Under the pieces are notes generated by a model that ran no database searches, had not been told where the DNA came from, and saw nothing but the letters and a program-made list of their open reading frames with translations. A stretch of DNA of 64,000 nucleotides from Variovorax paradoxus. Its GTDB lineage: Bacteria > Pseudomonadota > Gammaproteobacteria > Burkholderiales > Burkholderiaceae_C. Made by a program: the position numbers and the translations under genes. Shown one piece after another: positions 7,592 to 15,547 of this stretch. Each line of letters starts with the position of its first letter. Positions within the stretch are counted from its first letter, which is position 1. The stretch spans positions 496,001 through 560,000 of the forward strand of contig NZ_CP123990.1 in the NCBI RefSeq assembly GCF_029919115.1, in the 5' to 3' direction.

Positions 7592-8491
7592 ATGATTCAA
7601 AGAATGGACGCCAAGAATTCCACCAAAGAAGCCATCGAAAGCCCTGCAGCTGCAAGCGGCGGCATTCCGCGCGTGTTTTCAGTGCTTCGCGCGCTGGGTG
7701 CGGTGCAGGCCGAAGGCGGCCGCGTGACGCAAATTGCACGTTCGGTGGGCCTCACGCAGGCGACCACGCACCGCCTGCTGCAGTCGCTCATGGCAGAGGG
7801 CATGGTCGAGCAGGACGAGCGCAGCAAGCTCTACCGCTTGAGCATCGATTTCTTCGCGCTCGCGGCCAGTGCCGGTAACCCCGGTGACCTGCGTTCCATA
7901 TGCCGTCCGGTGCTGCTGCGCCTGTGCGCGAGCCTTGGCGACAGCATCTTCTTGCTGGCGCGCAGCGGCTTCGACGCGGTGTGCCTCGACCGCAGCGAAG
8001 GGCCGTTTCCCATTCGTTCGTTCACGGGCGACATCGGCGGGCGCATTGCGCTGGGCGTGGGGCAGGGCGCGCTTGCCATCCTGGCGTTTCTGCCGGAGGC
8101 CGAGCGCGAGGAGGTGATTCGCTTCAACCTCTCGCGTGTGCGTGAGTACGGCGTGTACGACGAGGTCTATCTGCGCACCGAGATCGAGCGCGTGCGCCAA
8201 GCCGGTTATGCGGGGCGCAACACGGGCCTGCTCGAAGGCATGGCCGGCGTGGCGGTGCCCATTCTCGATCGCGAGGGCCGCGCGGTGGCCGCGCTGAGCG
8301 TGGGCACGATCGCGGACCGGCTCAACGCCGACCGCATGCCCACCGTGGTCGAACTGCTCAAGCGCGAGGCCGCGGCCATCGGGCCGAAGATCAACCCCTT
8401 CGATGCAACGCTCAGAAGGCCCGCGCAGAGCCTGGCCGGGTCGCCGGCAGGGCAGAAGATTCCCTTGCCGGACGCGCCGGAGCCACGATAG
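7592..8491 (+). CDS. IclR family transcriptional regulator
   Basis: A regulator of about 299 residues. The N-terminal winged helix-turn-helix contains RVTQIARSVGLTQATTHRLLQSLMAEGMVE. The C-terminal effector-binding GAF-like domain shows typical IclR segments GRIALGVGQGALAILAFLP and GMAGVAVPILDREGRAVAALSVG. The start is uncertain: ATGs at 7592 and 7604 are both possible, and the frame is open to 7472. ATG 7592 sits just after a palindrome, leaving little room for a Shine-Dalgarno sequence, so 7604 or a leaderless start is plausible. It is divergent from the Pot-type importer/amine dehydrogenase operon and is its most likely regulator. The effector is unknown. Confidence 0.9.
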   Translation: MIQRMDAKNSTKEAIESPAAASGGIPRVFSVLRALGAVQAEGGRVTQIARSVGLTQATTHRLLQSLMAEGMVEQDERSKLYRLSIDFFALAASAGNPGDLRSICRPVLLRLCASLGDSIFLLARSGFDAVCLDRSEGPFPIRSFTGDIGGRIALGVGQGALAILAFLPEAEREEVIRFNLSRVREYGVYDEVYLRTEIERVRQAGYAGRNTGLLEGMAGVAVPILDREGRAVAALSVGTIADRLNADRMPTVVELLKREAAAIGPKINPFDATLRRPAQSLAGSPAGQKIPLPDAPEPR

Positions 8492-8500
8492 GCGCCGCGT

Positions 8501-9001
8501 TCATTTCAGCTTGATGTCTTCGCGCTTGGCCTCTTCCATCGCCTCGGGCTCCAGTTCTTCGGCGTAGCGGTTCAGGCGTATGAAGATGCCCCAGCCTGCC
8601 ATGAGCAGGCCGACCGAGCCCAGCATTGCGGCGGCGTACAGCATCAGCTCCGGTGCTTCACGCGCCTTGAAGGTCGCGACCAGTCCTTCGACCGCAACCG
8701 CAACCACGATGACGACCATGAACCTGGACAGGAAGCGGCGCACACGCGTCGGCGCGCCGATGTGTGCGTCGCGCACCACTTCTTCTTCGAGCACGGTCTG
8801 GGAGATCTGCAGCGCCACCACGCCGGCTGCCAGCAGGCCTACCGCTTCGATGATTGCCTCGGCGGCGGGCAGGTCGAGCCCCTGCATCACTGCTCCCCAG
8901 CCAGCCCGCGCCGCGATCACGACAAGAACGAGCGACGCGGCGGCAAATGCGAGCGCCATCAGCGCATGGATCGCAGCGTACAGGGTGAGGATCGCTTTCA
9001 T
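8501..9001 (-). CDS. Hypothetical inner-membrane protein with four predicted helices
   Basis: A 166-residue protein with about four hydrophobic segments: ILTLYAAIHALMALAFAAAS, the stretch around IIEAVGLLAAGVVALQISQ, FMVVIVVAVAVEGLVATF, and AAAMLGSVGLLMAGWGIFI. Between helices two and three is a charged loop with EEEVVRDAHIGAPTRVRRFLSRF. The tail is acidic/basic (EELEPEAMEEAKREDIKLK). I do not recognise a named family and assign no function. The ATG at 9001 gives a short N-terminus before the first helix. The frame also allows 9043. The gene converges on the IclR gene with only nine bases between the stops. Confidence 0.7.
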   Translation of the reverse strand: MKAILTLYAAIHALMALAFAAASLVLVVIAARAGWGAVMQGLDLPAAEAIIEAVGLLAAGVVALQISQTVLEEEVVRDAHIGAPTRVRRFLSRFMVVIVVAVAVEGLVATFKAREAPELMLYAAAMLGSVGLLMAGWGIFIRLNRYAEELEPEAMEEAKREDIKLK

Positions 9002-9224
9002 GGCTCGACGGAAAGTGGGATGCGCGATCTTCGGTGGCAGCAAGCGCTTCGCGCGTAGGCGCGAAGCCCGTCCCGCACCGGGCGCATGCCAGGTTCATTC
9101 GGCAAACGCATCAGGTCCTTCCTTTTTTTCACTAGGCAAGTGCGCGGGATTGGAAGATATTGCGCCGGTCCCGTCTTGCCGTTTTCTTTTCTCTCCTCCT
9201 CCTCCTCCTTTCCGGAGTGCGCCC

Positions 9225-10769
9225 ATGTCCGAAGCCCAAGCCCCTGTTGTCTCCCTTGCCGCCGAAATCGAACAGCTGCTGCAGCGCCTGGGCGTGCCCC
9301 GCAGCGCCTACACCGGCGGCGAGCTGACGGTGCGCTCGCCGGTGACAGGCGAGGTGATTGCACAGGTGCCGCAAACCAGCCGCGCCGAAGCGACCGCCGC
9401 CATCGGCCAGGCGCATGAGGCCTTCAAGGCCTGGCGCAGCGTGCCGGCACCGCGCCGCGGCGAGCTGGTGCGCTTGCTGGGGGAAGAACTGCGCGCCGCC
9501 AAGGCCGACCTTGGTCGCCTGGTCACGCTCGAGGCCGGCAAGATTCCGACCGAAGGCGCGGGCGAAGTGCAGGAAATGATCGACATCTGCGACTTCGCGG
9601 TCGGCCTCTCGCGCCAGCTCTATGGCCTGACGCTTGCCACCGAACGCGCCGAGCACCGCATGATGGAAACCTGGCATCCGCTGGGCGTGTGCGGCGTGAT
9701 CTCGGCCTTCAACTTCCCGGTGGCCGTGTGGTCGTGGAATGCGGCGCTGGCGCTGGTGTGCGGCGATCCGGTGGTGTGGAAGCCGTCCGAAAAAACCCCG
9801 CTCACCGCGCTGGCCACGCATGCCATCGCGCAGCGTGCCGTTGCGCGCTTCGGCGAAGACGCGCCCGAAGGCCTGCTCGGCCTGCTGCTGGGCCAGCGCG
9901 ACATCGGCGAAGTGCTGGTGGACGATCACCGCGTGCCGATTCTCTCGGCCACCGGCTCCACCGCGATGGGCAAGCAGGTGGGACCGAAGCTGGCCGCGCG
10001 TTTTGCGCGGGCCATTCTTGAACTCGGCGGCAACAACGCCGCCATCGTCACGCCATCGGCCGACCTGGACCTTACGCTTCGCGCCATTGCGTTCTCGGCC
10101 ATGGGTACGGCTGGCCAGCGCTGCACCACGCTGCGCCGGCTCTTCGTGCACGACAGCGTGTACGACGCGCTGGTGCCCAAGCTCGCCAAGGTGTACGGCA
10201 ATGTGCGTGTGGGCGATCCGCGCGAGGCGGGCACGCTGGTCGGGCCGCTGATCGACCGCGCCGCATTCGACGGCATGCAGAAGGCGCTGGGAGAAAGCCG
10301 CGAGATCGGCGCCACGGTGCATGGCGGCGAGCGCGTCGACGGCATCGGCACCAAGGACGCCTACTACGTGCGCCCGGCATTGGTGGAGCTGAAGTCGCAC
10401 GAAGGCCCGGTGCTGCGCGAAACCTTCGCACCCATCCTCTATGTGGTGCGCTACAGCGAGCTCGACGAGGCCATCGAATGGCACAACGCGGTGGGTGCGG
10501 GCCTCTCGTCGTCGATCTTCACGCTCAACGTGCGTGAGGCCGAGCGCTTCCTGTCGAGCGCAGGCTCCGATTGCGGCATTGCCAACGTCAACATCGGCCC
10601 GAGCGGTGCCGAGATCGGCGGTGCCTTCGGTGGCGAGAAAGAAACCGGTGGCGGTCGCGAAGCCGGCTCCGACAGCTGGAAGGCGTACATGCGCCGGGCG
10701 ACGAACACCATCAACTATTCGACGGCATTGCCGCTTGCGCAGGGCGTGACCTTCGATATCGGGGATTGA
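9225..10769 (+). CDS. amaB: L-piperidine-6-carboxylate / alpha-aminoadipic semialdehyde dehydrogenase (ALDH7)
   Basis: A 514-residue NAD-dependent aldehyde dehydrogenase of the ALDH7 branch. The catalytic cysteine is Cys300 in GTAGQRCTTLRRLF, and the general base is Glu266 in ELGGNNA. The segment around Cys300 and WHPLGVCGVISAFNFPVAVW match the antiquitin type that oxidises aminoadipic semialdehyde in lysine/pipecolate breakdown. Start ATG 9225 has GGAG eight bases upstream. The frame continues far upstream as a shadow. An orphan amino-acid-binding protein, an aminotransferase and a TPP enzyme follow on the same strand. This supports an amino-acid catabolic role, though only the ALDH7 type is firmly seen. 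Confidence 0.88.
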   Translation: MSEAQAPVVSLAAEIEQLLQRLGVPRSAYTGGELTVRSPVTGEVIAQVPQTSRAEATAAIGQAHEAFKAWRSVPAPRRGELVRLLGEELRAAKADLGRLVTLEAGKIPTEGAGEVQEMIDICDFAVGLSRQLYGLTLATERAEHRMMETWHPLGVCGVISAFNFPVAVWSWNAALALVCGDPVVWKPSEKTPLTALATHAIAQRAVARFGEDAPEGLLGLLLGQRDIGEVLVDDHRVPILSATGSTAMGKQVGPKLAARFARAILELGGNNAAIVTPSADLDLTLRAIAFSAMGTAGQRCTTLRRLFVHDSVYDALVPKLAKVYGNVRVGDPREAGTLVGPLIDRAAFDGMQKALGESREIGATVHGGERVDGIGTKDAYYVRPALVELKSHEGPVLRETFAPILYVVRYSELDEAIEWHNAVGAGLSSSIFTLNVREAERFLSSAGSDCGIANVNIGPSGAEIGGAFGGEKETGGGREAGSDSWKAYMRRATNTINYSTALPLAQGVTFDIGD

Positions 10770-10832
10770 TCCAACCAAGGCCGCTGTTCTTGCCGCGCAG
10801 CCCCGAATAAAAATTACCAGGAGACAGAGAAC

Positions 10833-11735
10833 ATGAAGATGCGTTTCAAGACACTCACCACCGCAGCGCTGCTTGCGCTCGCATTCGGCGCTTCGGCGCA
10901 GCAGGCCCCCGCCGGCGGCACGCTCGACAAGATCAAGAGCAGCGGCAAGGCCGTGCTCGGCGTGCGCGAGGCTTCGCCGCCCATGGCCTACATGCTGGGC
11001 GCGAACGATAAATACGTGGGCTATCACGTCGAGCTCTGCGAGCGCGTGCTGAAGGACATCGCGCCCTCGGCCAAGCTCGAATACATGGCCGTAACCGCAC
11101 AGAACACCATTCCGCTGGTGCAGAACGGCACGCTGGACATCGGCTGCGGCCCCACCACCAACAACACCGCGCGCCAGCAGCAGGTGGCTTTTGCGCTCAC
11201 CACGTATGTGAGCGAAGTGCGCATGGCGACCAAGATCGATTCGGGCATCACGTCGCTCGAACAGCTGGCCGGCCGCACCGTGTCGGCCTCCACCGGCACC
11301 ACCGCCGTGCAGTTGCTGCGCAAGCGTGAGCGCGCACAGAACATCACCGTCAACACGATGCTCGGCAAGGACCACCTCGAGAGCTTCCTGCTGATGGAGT
11401 CGGGCCGCGCCGATGCCTTCGTGCTCGACGACAACCTGCTCGCCGGGATCATCGCGAACTCGAAGAACCCCGCGGCCTATCGCATCACAGGCGAGGCGCT
11501 GGGCTCGGAGCCGATCGCGCTGTTGTTCCGCAAGGACGATGCGGCCTTCAAGGCCGCCGTGGACGATTCGCTGCGAAAGCTCATGAAGAGCGGCGAGCTC
11601 GAGAAGATCTACACCAAGTGGTTCGTCGCGCCGATTCCGCCAAAGAACACCAGCCTGAACCTCCCGATGAGCACGGCGCTGAAGCAGCTGATTGCGGAAC
11701 CCAACGACAAGCCGCTGGAGGCCTACGCGAAGTGA
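10833..11735 (+). CDS. Periplasmic amino-acid-binding protein (SBP family 3, GltI-like)
   Basis: A 300-residue secreted binding protein. The signal peptide ends near ASAQ (about residue 22). The mature lobe has IKSSGKAVLGVREASPPMAY, then GYHVELCERVLKDI and GCGPTTNNTARQQQVAFA, the usual family-3 ligand-binding signatures of glutamate/aspartate-type receptors. AGGAG precedes the ATG. No permease or ATPase is adjacent: it is followed at once by an aminotransferase whose GTG start overlaps its stop. It must either serve a transporter encoded elsewhere or act as a sensor ligand carrier. The pairing with an aminotransferase suggests that its ligand is an amino acid used in the same pathway. Confidence 0.88.
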   Translation: MKMRFKTLTTAALLALAFGASAQQAPAGGTLDKIKSSGKAVLGVREASPPMAYMLGANDKYVGYHVELCERVLKDIAPSAKLEYMAVTAQNTIPLVQNGTLDIGCGPTTNNTARQQQVAFALTTYVSEVRMATKIDSGITSLEQLAGRTVSASTGTTAVQLLRKRERAQNITVNTMLGKDHLESFLLMESGRADAFVLDDNLLAGIIANSKNPAAYRITGEALGSEPIALLFRKDDAAFKAAVDDSLRKLMKSGELEKIYTKWFVAPIPPKNTSLNLPMSTALKQLIAEPNDKPLEAYAK

Positions 11736-12976
11736 CTTCCACCGTGCTTGCCCCGCCGCTTTCTTCGTCTTCGGCGTTCGAGCCCGCGCAGCGCGTACGG
11801 GCCATCGGCGTGTCGGAAATCTTGCGCATTACCGACCACGCCAACGCGCTCAAGCGCGCGGGCCGGCCGGTGATTGTGCTGGGCGCGGGCGAGCCGGACT
11901 TCGATACGCCCGAGCACATTCGCGCCGCCGCAGCCCGCGCCATGGAGCGCGGCGACACGCGCTACACCGTGCTCGACGGCAGCCCCGCCATGAAAGCCGC
12001 GGTGCAGTTCAAGTTCAAGCGCGACAACGGACTGGACTTTGCGCTGGATGAAATCAGCGTCGGAGCGGGCGCCAAGCAGGTCATCTTCAATGCGTTGATG
12101 GCCAGCCTGAACCCGGGCGACGAGGTGGTCCTGCCCGCGCCCTACTGGACCTCTTACGCGGACATCGTGCAGATCTGCGGCGGCGTGCCGGTGAGTGTGC
12201 CGTGCGGCGAGGCCAACGGCTTCAGGCTGGATGCCGCGCAGCTCGAGGCGGCCATCACGCCGCGCACGCGCTGGCTGTTTCTGAACTCGCCGTCGAACCC
12301 GAGCGGCGCGGCCTACAGCGCGGCGCAGCTCGCGCCGCTGTGCGAGGTGCTGCTGCGGTATCCGCAGGTGTGGGTGCTGGCCGACGATATCTACGAGCAC
12401 ATCCTCTACGACGGCCTTGCATTTGCAACGCCGGTGGCCGTGGAGCCGCGGCTGCGCGAACGCACGCTCACCGTCAATGGCGTGTCGAAGGCCTATGCGA
12501 TGACGGGCTGGCGCGTCGGCTACGGAGCGGGCCCGCGCGCGCTGATCGCGGCCATGGCGGTGGTGCAGAGCCAGTCGACATCGTGTCCCTCGTCGGTGAG
12601 CCAGGCCGCCGCCATCGAGGCGCTCACCGGGCCACAGCACATCGTGGCCGAACGGCAGCGCGACTTCCAGGCGCGGCGCGACTTCGTGGTGGCGGCATTG
12701 AACCGCGCGCCTGGCCTGCATTGCCGCGTGCCCGAAGGCGCCTTCTATACTTTTGCGAGCTGTGCCGGTGTGCTTGGCCGGCGCACGGCGAACGGCATGC
12801 TGCTGCTGACCGACAGCGACTTCTGCAGCTACTTGCTGCAGGATTTTGAAGTGGCGATGGTGCCGGGCAGCGTGTTCGGGCTGGCGCCGTACTTCCGCAT
12901 TTCGTATGCCACTTCGATGGCGCAACTCGAAGAGGCGTGCACGCGCATCGTGGCGGCATGCGAAGCTCTCACATGA
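11732..12976 (+). CDS. Pyridoxal-phosphate aminotransferase, class I (aspartate aminotransferase-like)
   Basis: A 414-residue fold-type I aminotransferase. The PLP lysine is Lys253 in VNGVSKAYAMTGWRVGY. Other family marks are VLGAGEPDFDTPEHI, FLNSPSNPSGAAYS and the C-terminal arginine region FRISYATS. I chose the GTG at 11732, which overlaps the upstream stop (GTGA) and has GGAGG about ten bases before it. Longer starts run through the upstream gene. Coupling with the amino-acid-binding protein and the ALDH7 gene suggests it removes the amino group of the imported compound, giving a 2-oxo acid for the TPP enzyme downstream. The substrate is not determinable here. Confidence 0.86.
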   Translation: MTSTVLAPPLSSSSAFEPAQRVRAIGVSEILRITDHANALKRAGRPVIVLGAGEPDFDTPEHIRAAAARAMERGDTRYTVLDGSPAMKAAVQFKFKRDNGLDFALDEISVGAGAKQVIFNALMASLNPGDEVVLPAPYWTSYADIVQICGGVPVSVPCGEANGFRLDAAQLEAAITPRTRWLFLNSPSNPSGAAYSAAQLAPLCEVLLRYPQVWVLADDIYEHILYDGLAFATPVAVEPRLRERTLTVNGVSKAYAMTGWRVGYGAGPRALIAAMAVVQSQSTSCPSSVSQAAAIEALTGPQHIVAERQRDFQARRDFVVAALNRAPGLHCRVPEGAFYTFASCAGVLGRRTANGMLLLTDSDFCSYLLQDFEVAMVPGSVFGLAPYFRISYATSMAQLEEACTRIVAACEALT

Positions 12977-12980
12977 ATTT

Positions 12981-13092
12981 CTCCCTTTCCTTCCGGGGGA
13001 GGGCAGGGGTGGGGCAAGCGGCGTATCAATCGCTGTCGGCTTGGCCGGCGCCGCTTGCCCCCATCCCAACCTTCCCCCGGAGGGGGAAGGAG
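12981..13092. repeat. GC-rich palindromic intergenic repeat, family B, copy 1
   Basis: A large imperfect inverted repeat. The left arm starts CTCCCTTTCCTTCCGGGGGA, then GGGCAGGGGTGGGGCAAGCG. The right arm is CGCCGCTTGCCCCCATCCC followed by CTTCCCCCGGAGGGGGAAGGAG. The arms are about 44 bases and pair with few mismatches around a 27-base loop. The same element occurs at 46862-46953, and a half copy at 41448-41480. It sits between the aminotransferase and the TPP enzyme. Its hairpin could lower read-through between them, but there is no T-run. Confidence 0.8.
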
Positions 13093-13126
13093 TAGATACC
13101 AAGACCTTCATTGCATTGGACCTAGC

Positions 13127-14800
13127 ATGACTTCTTCCCGCACCGGCGGCCAGATCCTGGTCGACCAGCTCATCACCCACGGCGTCGAGCAACTCTTCTG
13201 CGTGCCTGGCGAAAGCTTTCTGGCCGTGCTCGATGCGCTGCACGATGCATCCATCGACGTGACGGTGTGCCGCCAGGAAGGCGGCGCGGCAATGATGGCC
13301 GAGGCGCAGGGCAAGCTCACCGGCCGACCCGGCGTGTGCTTTGTCACGCGCGGGCCAGGCGCCACCAACGCGGCGGCGGGCGTGCACATTGCGCACCAGG
13401 ATTCGACGCCGATGCTGCTCTTCGTTGGACAGGTGGCGCGAGAGGCGATGGGCCGCGAGGCCTTCCAGGAGCTGGACTACGGCGCGGTCTTCGGCACCAT
13501 GGCCAAGTGGGTGGTGCAGATCGACGATCCGGCGCGCGTGCCCGAGCTGGTCTCGCGCGCCTTCCATGTCGCCACTTCCGGCCGGCCGGGGCCGGTGGTG
13601 ATTGCGCTGCCGGAAGACATGCTGACCGAAGCCGCGGTGGTGGCCGACGCACAGCCTTATGCCGTGACCGAAACCTATCCGGGCGCGGCGCAGATCGCGC
13701 AACTGCAGCAGCGTCTCTCAGAGGCACAGCGGCCCGTGGTCATCCTCGGCGGCAGCCGCTGGTCCGAAGCCGCAACGCGGCGGTTCGCGGAATGCGCCGA
13801 GGCGTTCTCGCTGCCGGTGTATTGCTCGTTCCGCCGCCAGATGCTGCTGTCGGCCGAGCATCCCTGCTATGCGGGCGACCTGGGGCTGGGGGCGAACCCG
13901 CGCATGCTGGAGCGCATCCGCAATGCGGACCTGGTGCTGCTGGTCGGCGGCCGCCTGTCCGAGGTGCCGTCGCAGGGCTATGAGCTGCTTGCCATTCCAC
14001 AGCCGAAGCAGGCGCTGGTGCATGTGCATGCCGATGCCGACGAGCTCGGCAAGCTCTACCGCCCGGCGCTGGGCATCCACGCCACGCCGCAGGCGTTTGC
14101 CGAAGCGGTGGCTGCGTTGCGTCCGGCTTCTCCGCCGGCCTGGCAGGCCGAGACGAAGACCGCGCGCGAAGACTTCTTGCGCTGGAGCGATCCAGCTCCC
14201 ATCCGCATTCCGGGCCCGCTGCAGATGGGCGAGGTGATGCAGCACCTGCGCGAGGTGCTGCCGGCCGACACCATCTTCTGCAACGGCGCCGGCAACTTTG
14301 CCACCTGGGTGCATCGCTTCTGGCCGTTTCGCGCGTTTGCGAGCCAGCTGGCGCCCACCAGCGGATCGATGGGCTATGGCCTGCCGGCGGGCGTAGGCGC
14401 CAAGCGCCTGTGGCCGCAGCGCGAGGTGGTGGTGTTCGCGGGCGACGGCGATTTCATGATGCACGGCCAGGAGTTCGCAACCGCCGTGCAGTACGGCCTG
14501 CCGATCATCGTGGTGCTGCTGGACAACGCCATGTATGGCACCATTCGCATGCACCAGGAAAAGCACTATCCGGGGCGGGTGAGCGCCACGCAGTTGAAGA
14601 ACCCGGACTTCCGGGGCTATGCCGAGGTGTTCGGCGGCCATGGCGAGCGCGTGACCCGCACGGAGGAGTTCGCCCCCGCACTGGCGCGCGCCCGTGCAAG
14701 CGGCAAGCCCGCGGTGCTGCATTGCCTGCTCGATCCGGAGGCCATCACGCCGGCCAGCACGCTGCAGAGCATTCGCAACGCTGCGCTCGCTGCCGGCTGA
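13127..14800 (+). CDS. Thiamine-diphosphate-dependent enzyme, acetolactate synthase-like
   Basis: A 557-residue TPP enzyme with the three-domain order of acetolactate synthase and oxo-acid decarboxylases. The catalytic glutamate is Glu51 in VCRQEGGAAMM. The magnesium/TPP site GDGDFMMHG begins near residue 438 and is paired with Asn466 in LLDNAMYGT. It differs from true IlvB in gene context: no small regulatory subunit is near. It more likely decarboxylates or carboligates a 2-oxo acid formed by the aminotransferase upstream. Start ATG 13127 follows the palindromic repeat. The extra 24 codons upstream derive from that repeat. Exact reaction unknown. Confidence 0.82.
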   Translation: MTSSRTGGQILVDQLITHGVEQLFCVPGESFLAVLDALHDASIDVTVCRQEGGAAMMAEAQGKLTGRPGVCFVTRGPGATNAAAGVHIAHQDSTPMLLFVGQVAREAMGREAFQELDYGAVFGTMAKWVVQIDDPARVPELVSRAFHVATSGRPGPVVIALPEDMLTEAAVVADAQPYAVTETYPGAAQIAQLQQRLSEAQRPVVILGGSRWSEAATRRFAECAEAFSLPVYCSFRRQMLLSAEHPCYAGDLGLGANPRMLERIRNADLVLLVGGRLSEVPSQGYELLAIPQPKQALVHVHADADELGKLYRPALGIHATPQAFAEAVAALRPASPPAWQAETKTAREDFLRWSDPAPIRIPGPLQMGEVMQHLREVLPADTIFCNGAGNFATWVHRFWPFRAFASQLAPTSGSMGYGLPAGVGAKRLWPQREVVVFAGDGDFMMHGQEFATAVQYGLPIIVVLLDNAMYGTIRMHQEKHYPGRVSATQLKNPDFRGYAEVFGGHGERVTRTEEFAPALARARASGKPAVLHCLLDPEAITPASTLQSIRNAALAAG

Positions 14801-14821
14801 GCGCCTGGCGCCAAAGAAAGA

Positions 14822-15121
14822 TCAGCGCAGCCCGCCCGCAAACCGCGGCCGCGGCTTTGGCGGCGTGCCATCGGGCGTGCGCGCCGCCAGCCGTGCGGCG
14901 CGCGCCAGCGGCTCCATGGCCTGTTCGAGGCGGGTGGCGAGCAGGTAGAGGTCCTCGTCCTTGGTTTCGGCGGCATGGGCGCGCGTCATGCGTACGATCT
15001 CGGCGGCGTATTCGGCATTGGTGGCCATCCATTCGGTGTCGGTCACGCGCCCGTGCTTTCGCCGCAATGCCACGTGAAGCCGCGCGGCAAGGGCGATGCG
15101 TTCACTTTCGGACATGGACAT
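14822..15121 (-). CDS. Small hypothetical protein, charged and helical
   Basis: A 99-residue soluble protein (start at ATG 15121 or 15115). The N-terminal MSMSESERIALAARLHVALR and the centre NAEYAAEIVRMTRAHAAET look alpha-helical and amphipathic, then comes LLATRLEQAMEPLARAARLA. The C-terminus is basic and proline-rich. No family is recognised. It converges on the TPP gene with 21 bases between the stops. Base composition and codon use resemble the neighbours, so it is likely genuine, but no function is proposed. Confidence 0.6.
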   Translation of the reverse strand: MSMSESERIALAARLHVALRRKHGRVTDTEWMATNAEYAAEIVRMTRAHAAETKDEDLYLLATRLEQAMEPLARAARLAARTPDGTPPKPRPRFAGGLR

Positions 15122-15292
15122 GGTTCGAGGGCTCCCATGAATGGCTCGAACCGCTTGCGTGCACAAGTCGTGCCATGTTCGAGCCGCACCATTAACGCTC
15201 CGAAACACTTTTGTTTGCCAAGAGCGTTTTGAAGGTAAGGCAAAGCGGGTAATTCCCAATGCACTGGCCCGGTGCACCGCCTAAAGTCTGCC

Positions 15293-15428
15293 CACTCGCG
15301 AACGGGCCAAGCTCGTGCTGCCGAGGGTCCGAGGAGACAAAATTCGGTCTACAAGAAAAATTCTTCAAGGTTTCCGTTCGAGAAACCGTGTTTGAACTTG
15401 AAAGGCGCCGCTGGTCGGCGCCTTTTTT
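15293..15428 (+). ncRNA. Candidate small RNA (about 135 nt) ending in an intrinsic terminator
   Basis: The gap 15122-15547 has no convincing gene but holds a compact RNA-like unit. A -10-like TAAAGT lies at 15282-15287. From about 15293 the strand reads through small hairpins: CTCG-N6-CGAG (about 15315), AGAC-N8-GTCT (about 15337-15352) and GGTTTC-N7-GAAACC (about 15369-15387). It ends in a strong terminator at 15401-15428. Nothing upstream on the plus strand needs this terminator, because the gene before it is antisense. A patch at 15296-15309 (TCGCGAACGGGCCA) resembles part of 6S RNA, but the spacing and pairing of 6S are not met. Class unknown. A short leader peptide cannot be excluded. 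Confidence 0.4.
15401..15428 (+). terminator. Rho-independent terminator
   Basis: The stem AAAGGCGCC, loop GCTGGTC, stem GGCGCCTTT runs straight into T6. It lies 120 bases before the TauE/SafE start and is strong only in the plus direction. It ends the candidate small RNA. Confidence 0.8.
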
Positions 15429-15547
15429 ATTGCCTGGATCTGTCTCCCGCCGGCCGCTTTCCAAGCTGCCGAAGCCGGCCTGCAAGCCCGCCCCATCTCT
15501 TTTCGCAGCTCATTTTTTTGTAGCACTGCGGGTGCGACAATCCCGGC

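Noticed and set aside
13127..14800. Biosynthetic acetolactate synthase IlvB
   Set aside because: The fold fits, but there is no small subunit and the gene sits in an amino-acid catabolic context, so I used a general TPP-enzyme call.
15242..15428. 6S RNA or another housekeeping RNA
   Set aside because: A short patch resembles the 5' central-bubble strand of 6S RNA, but the long rod pairing and the matching 3' strand are missing, and the distances do not fit. I kept it only as an RNA of unknown class.
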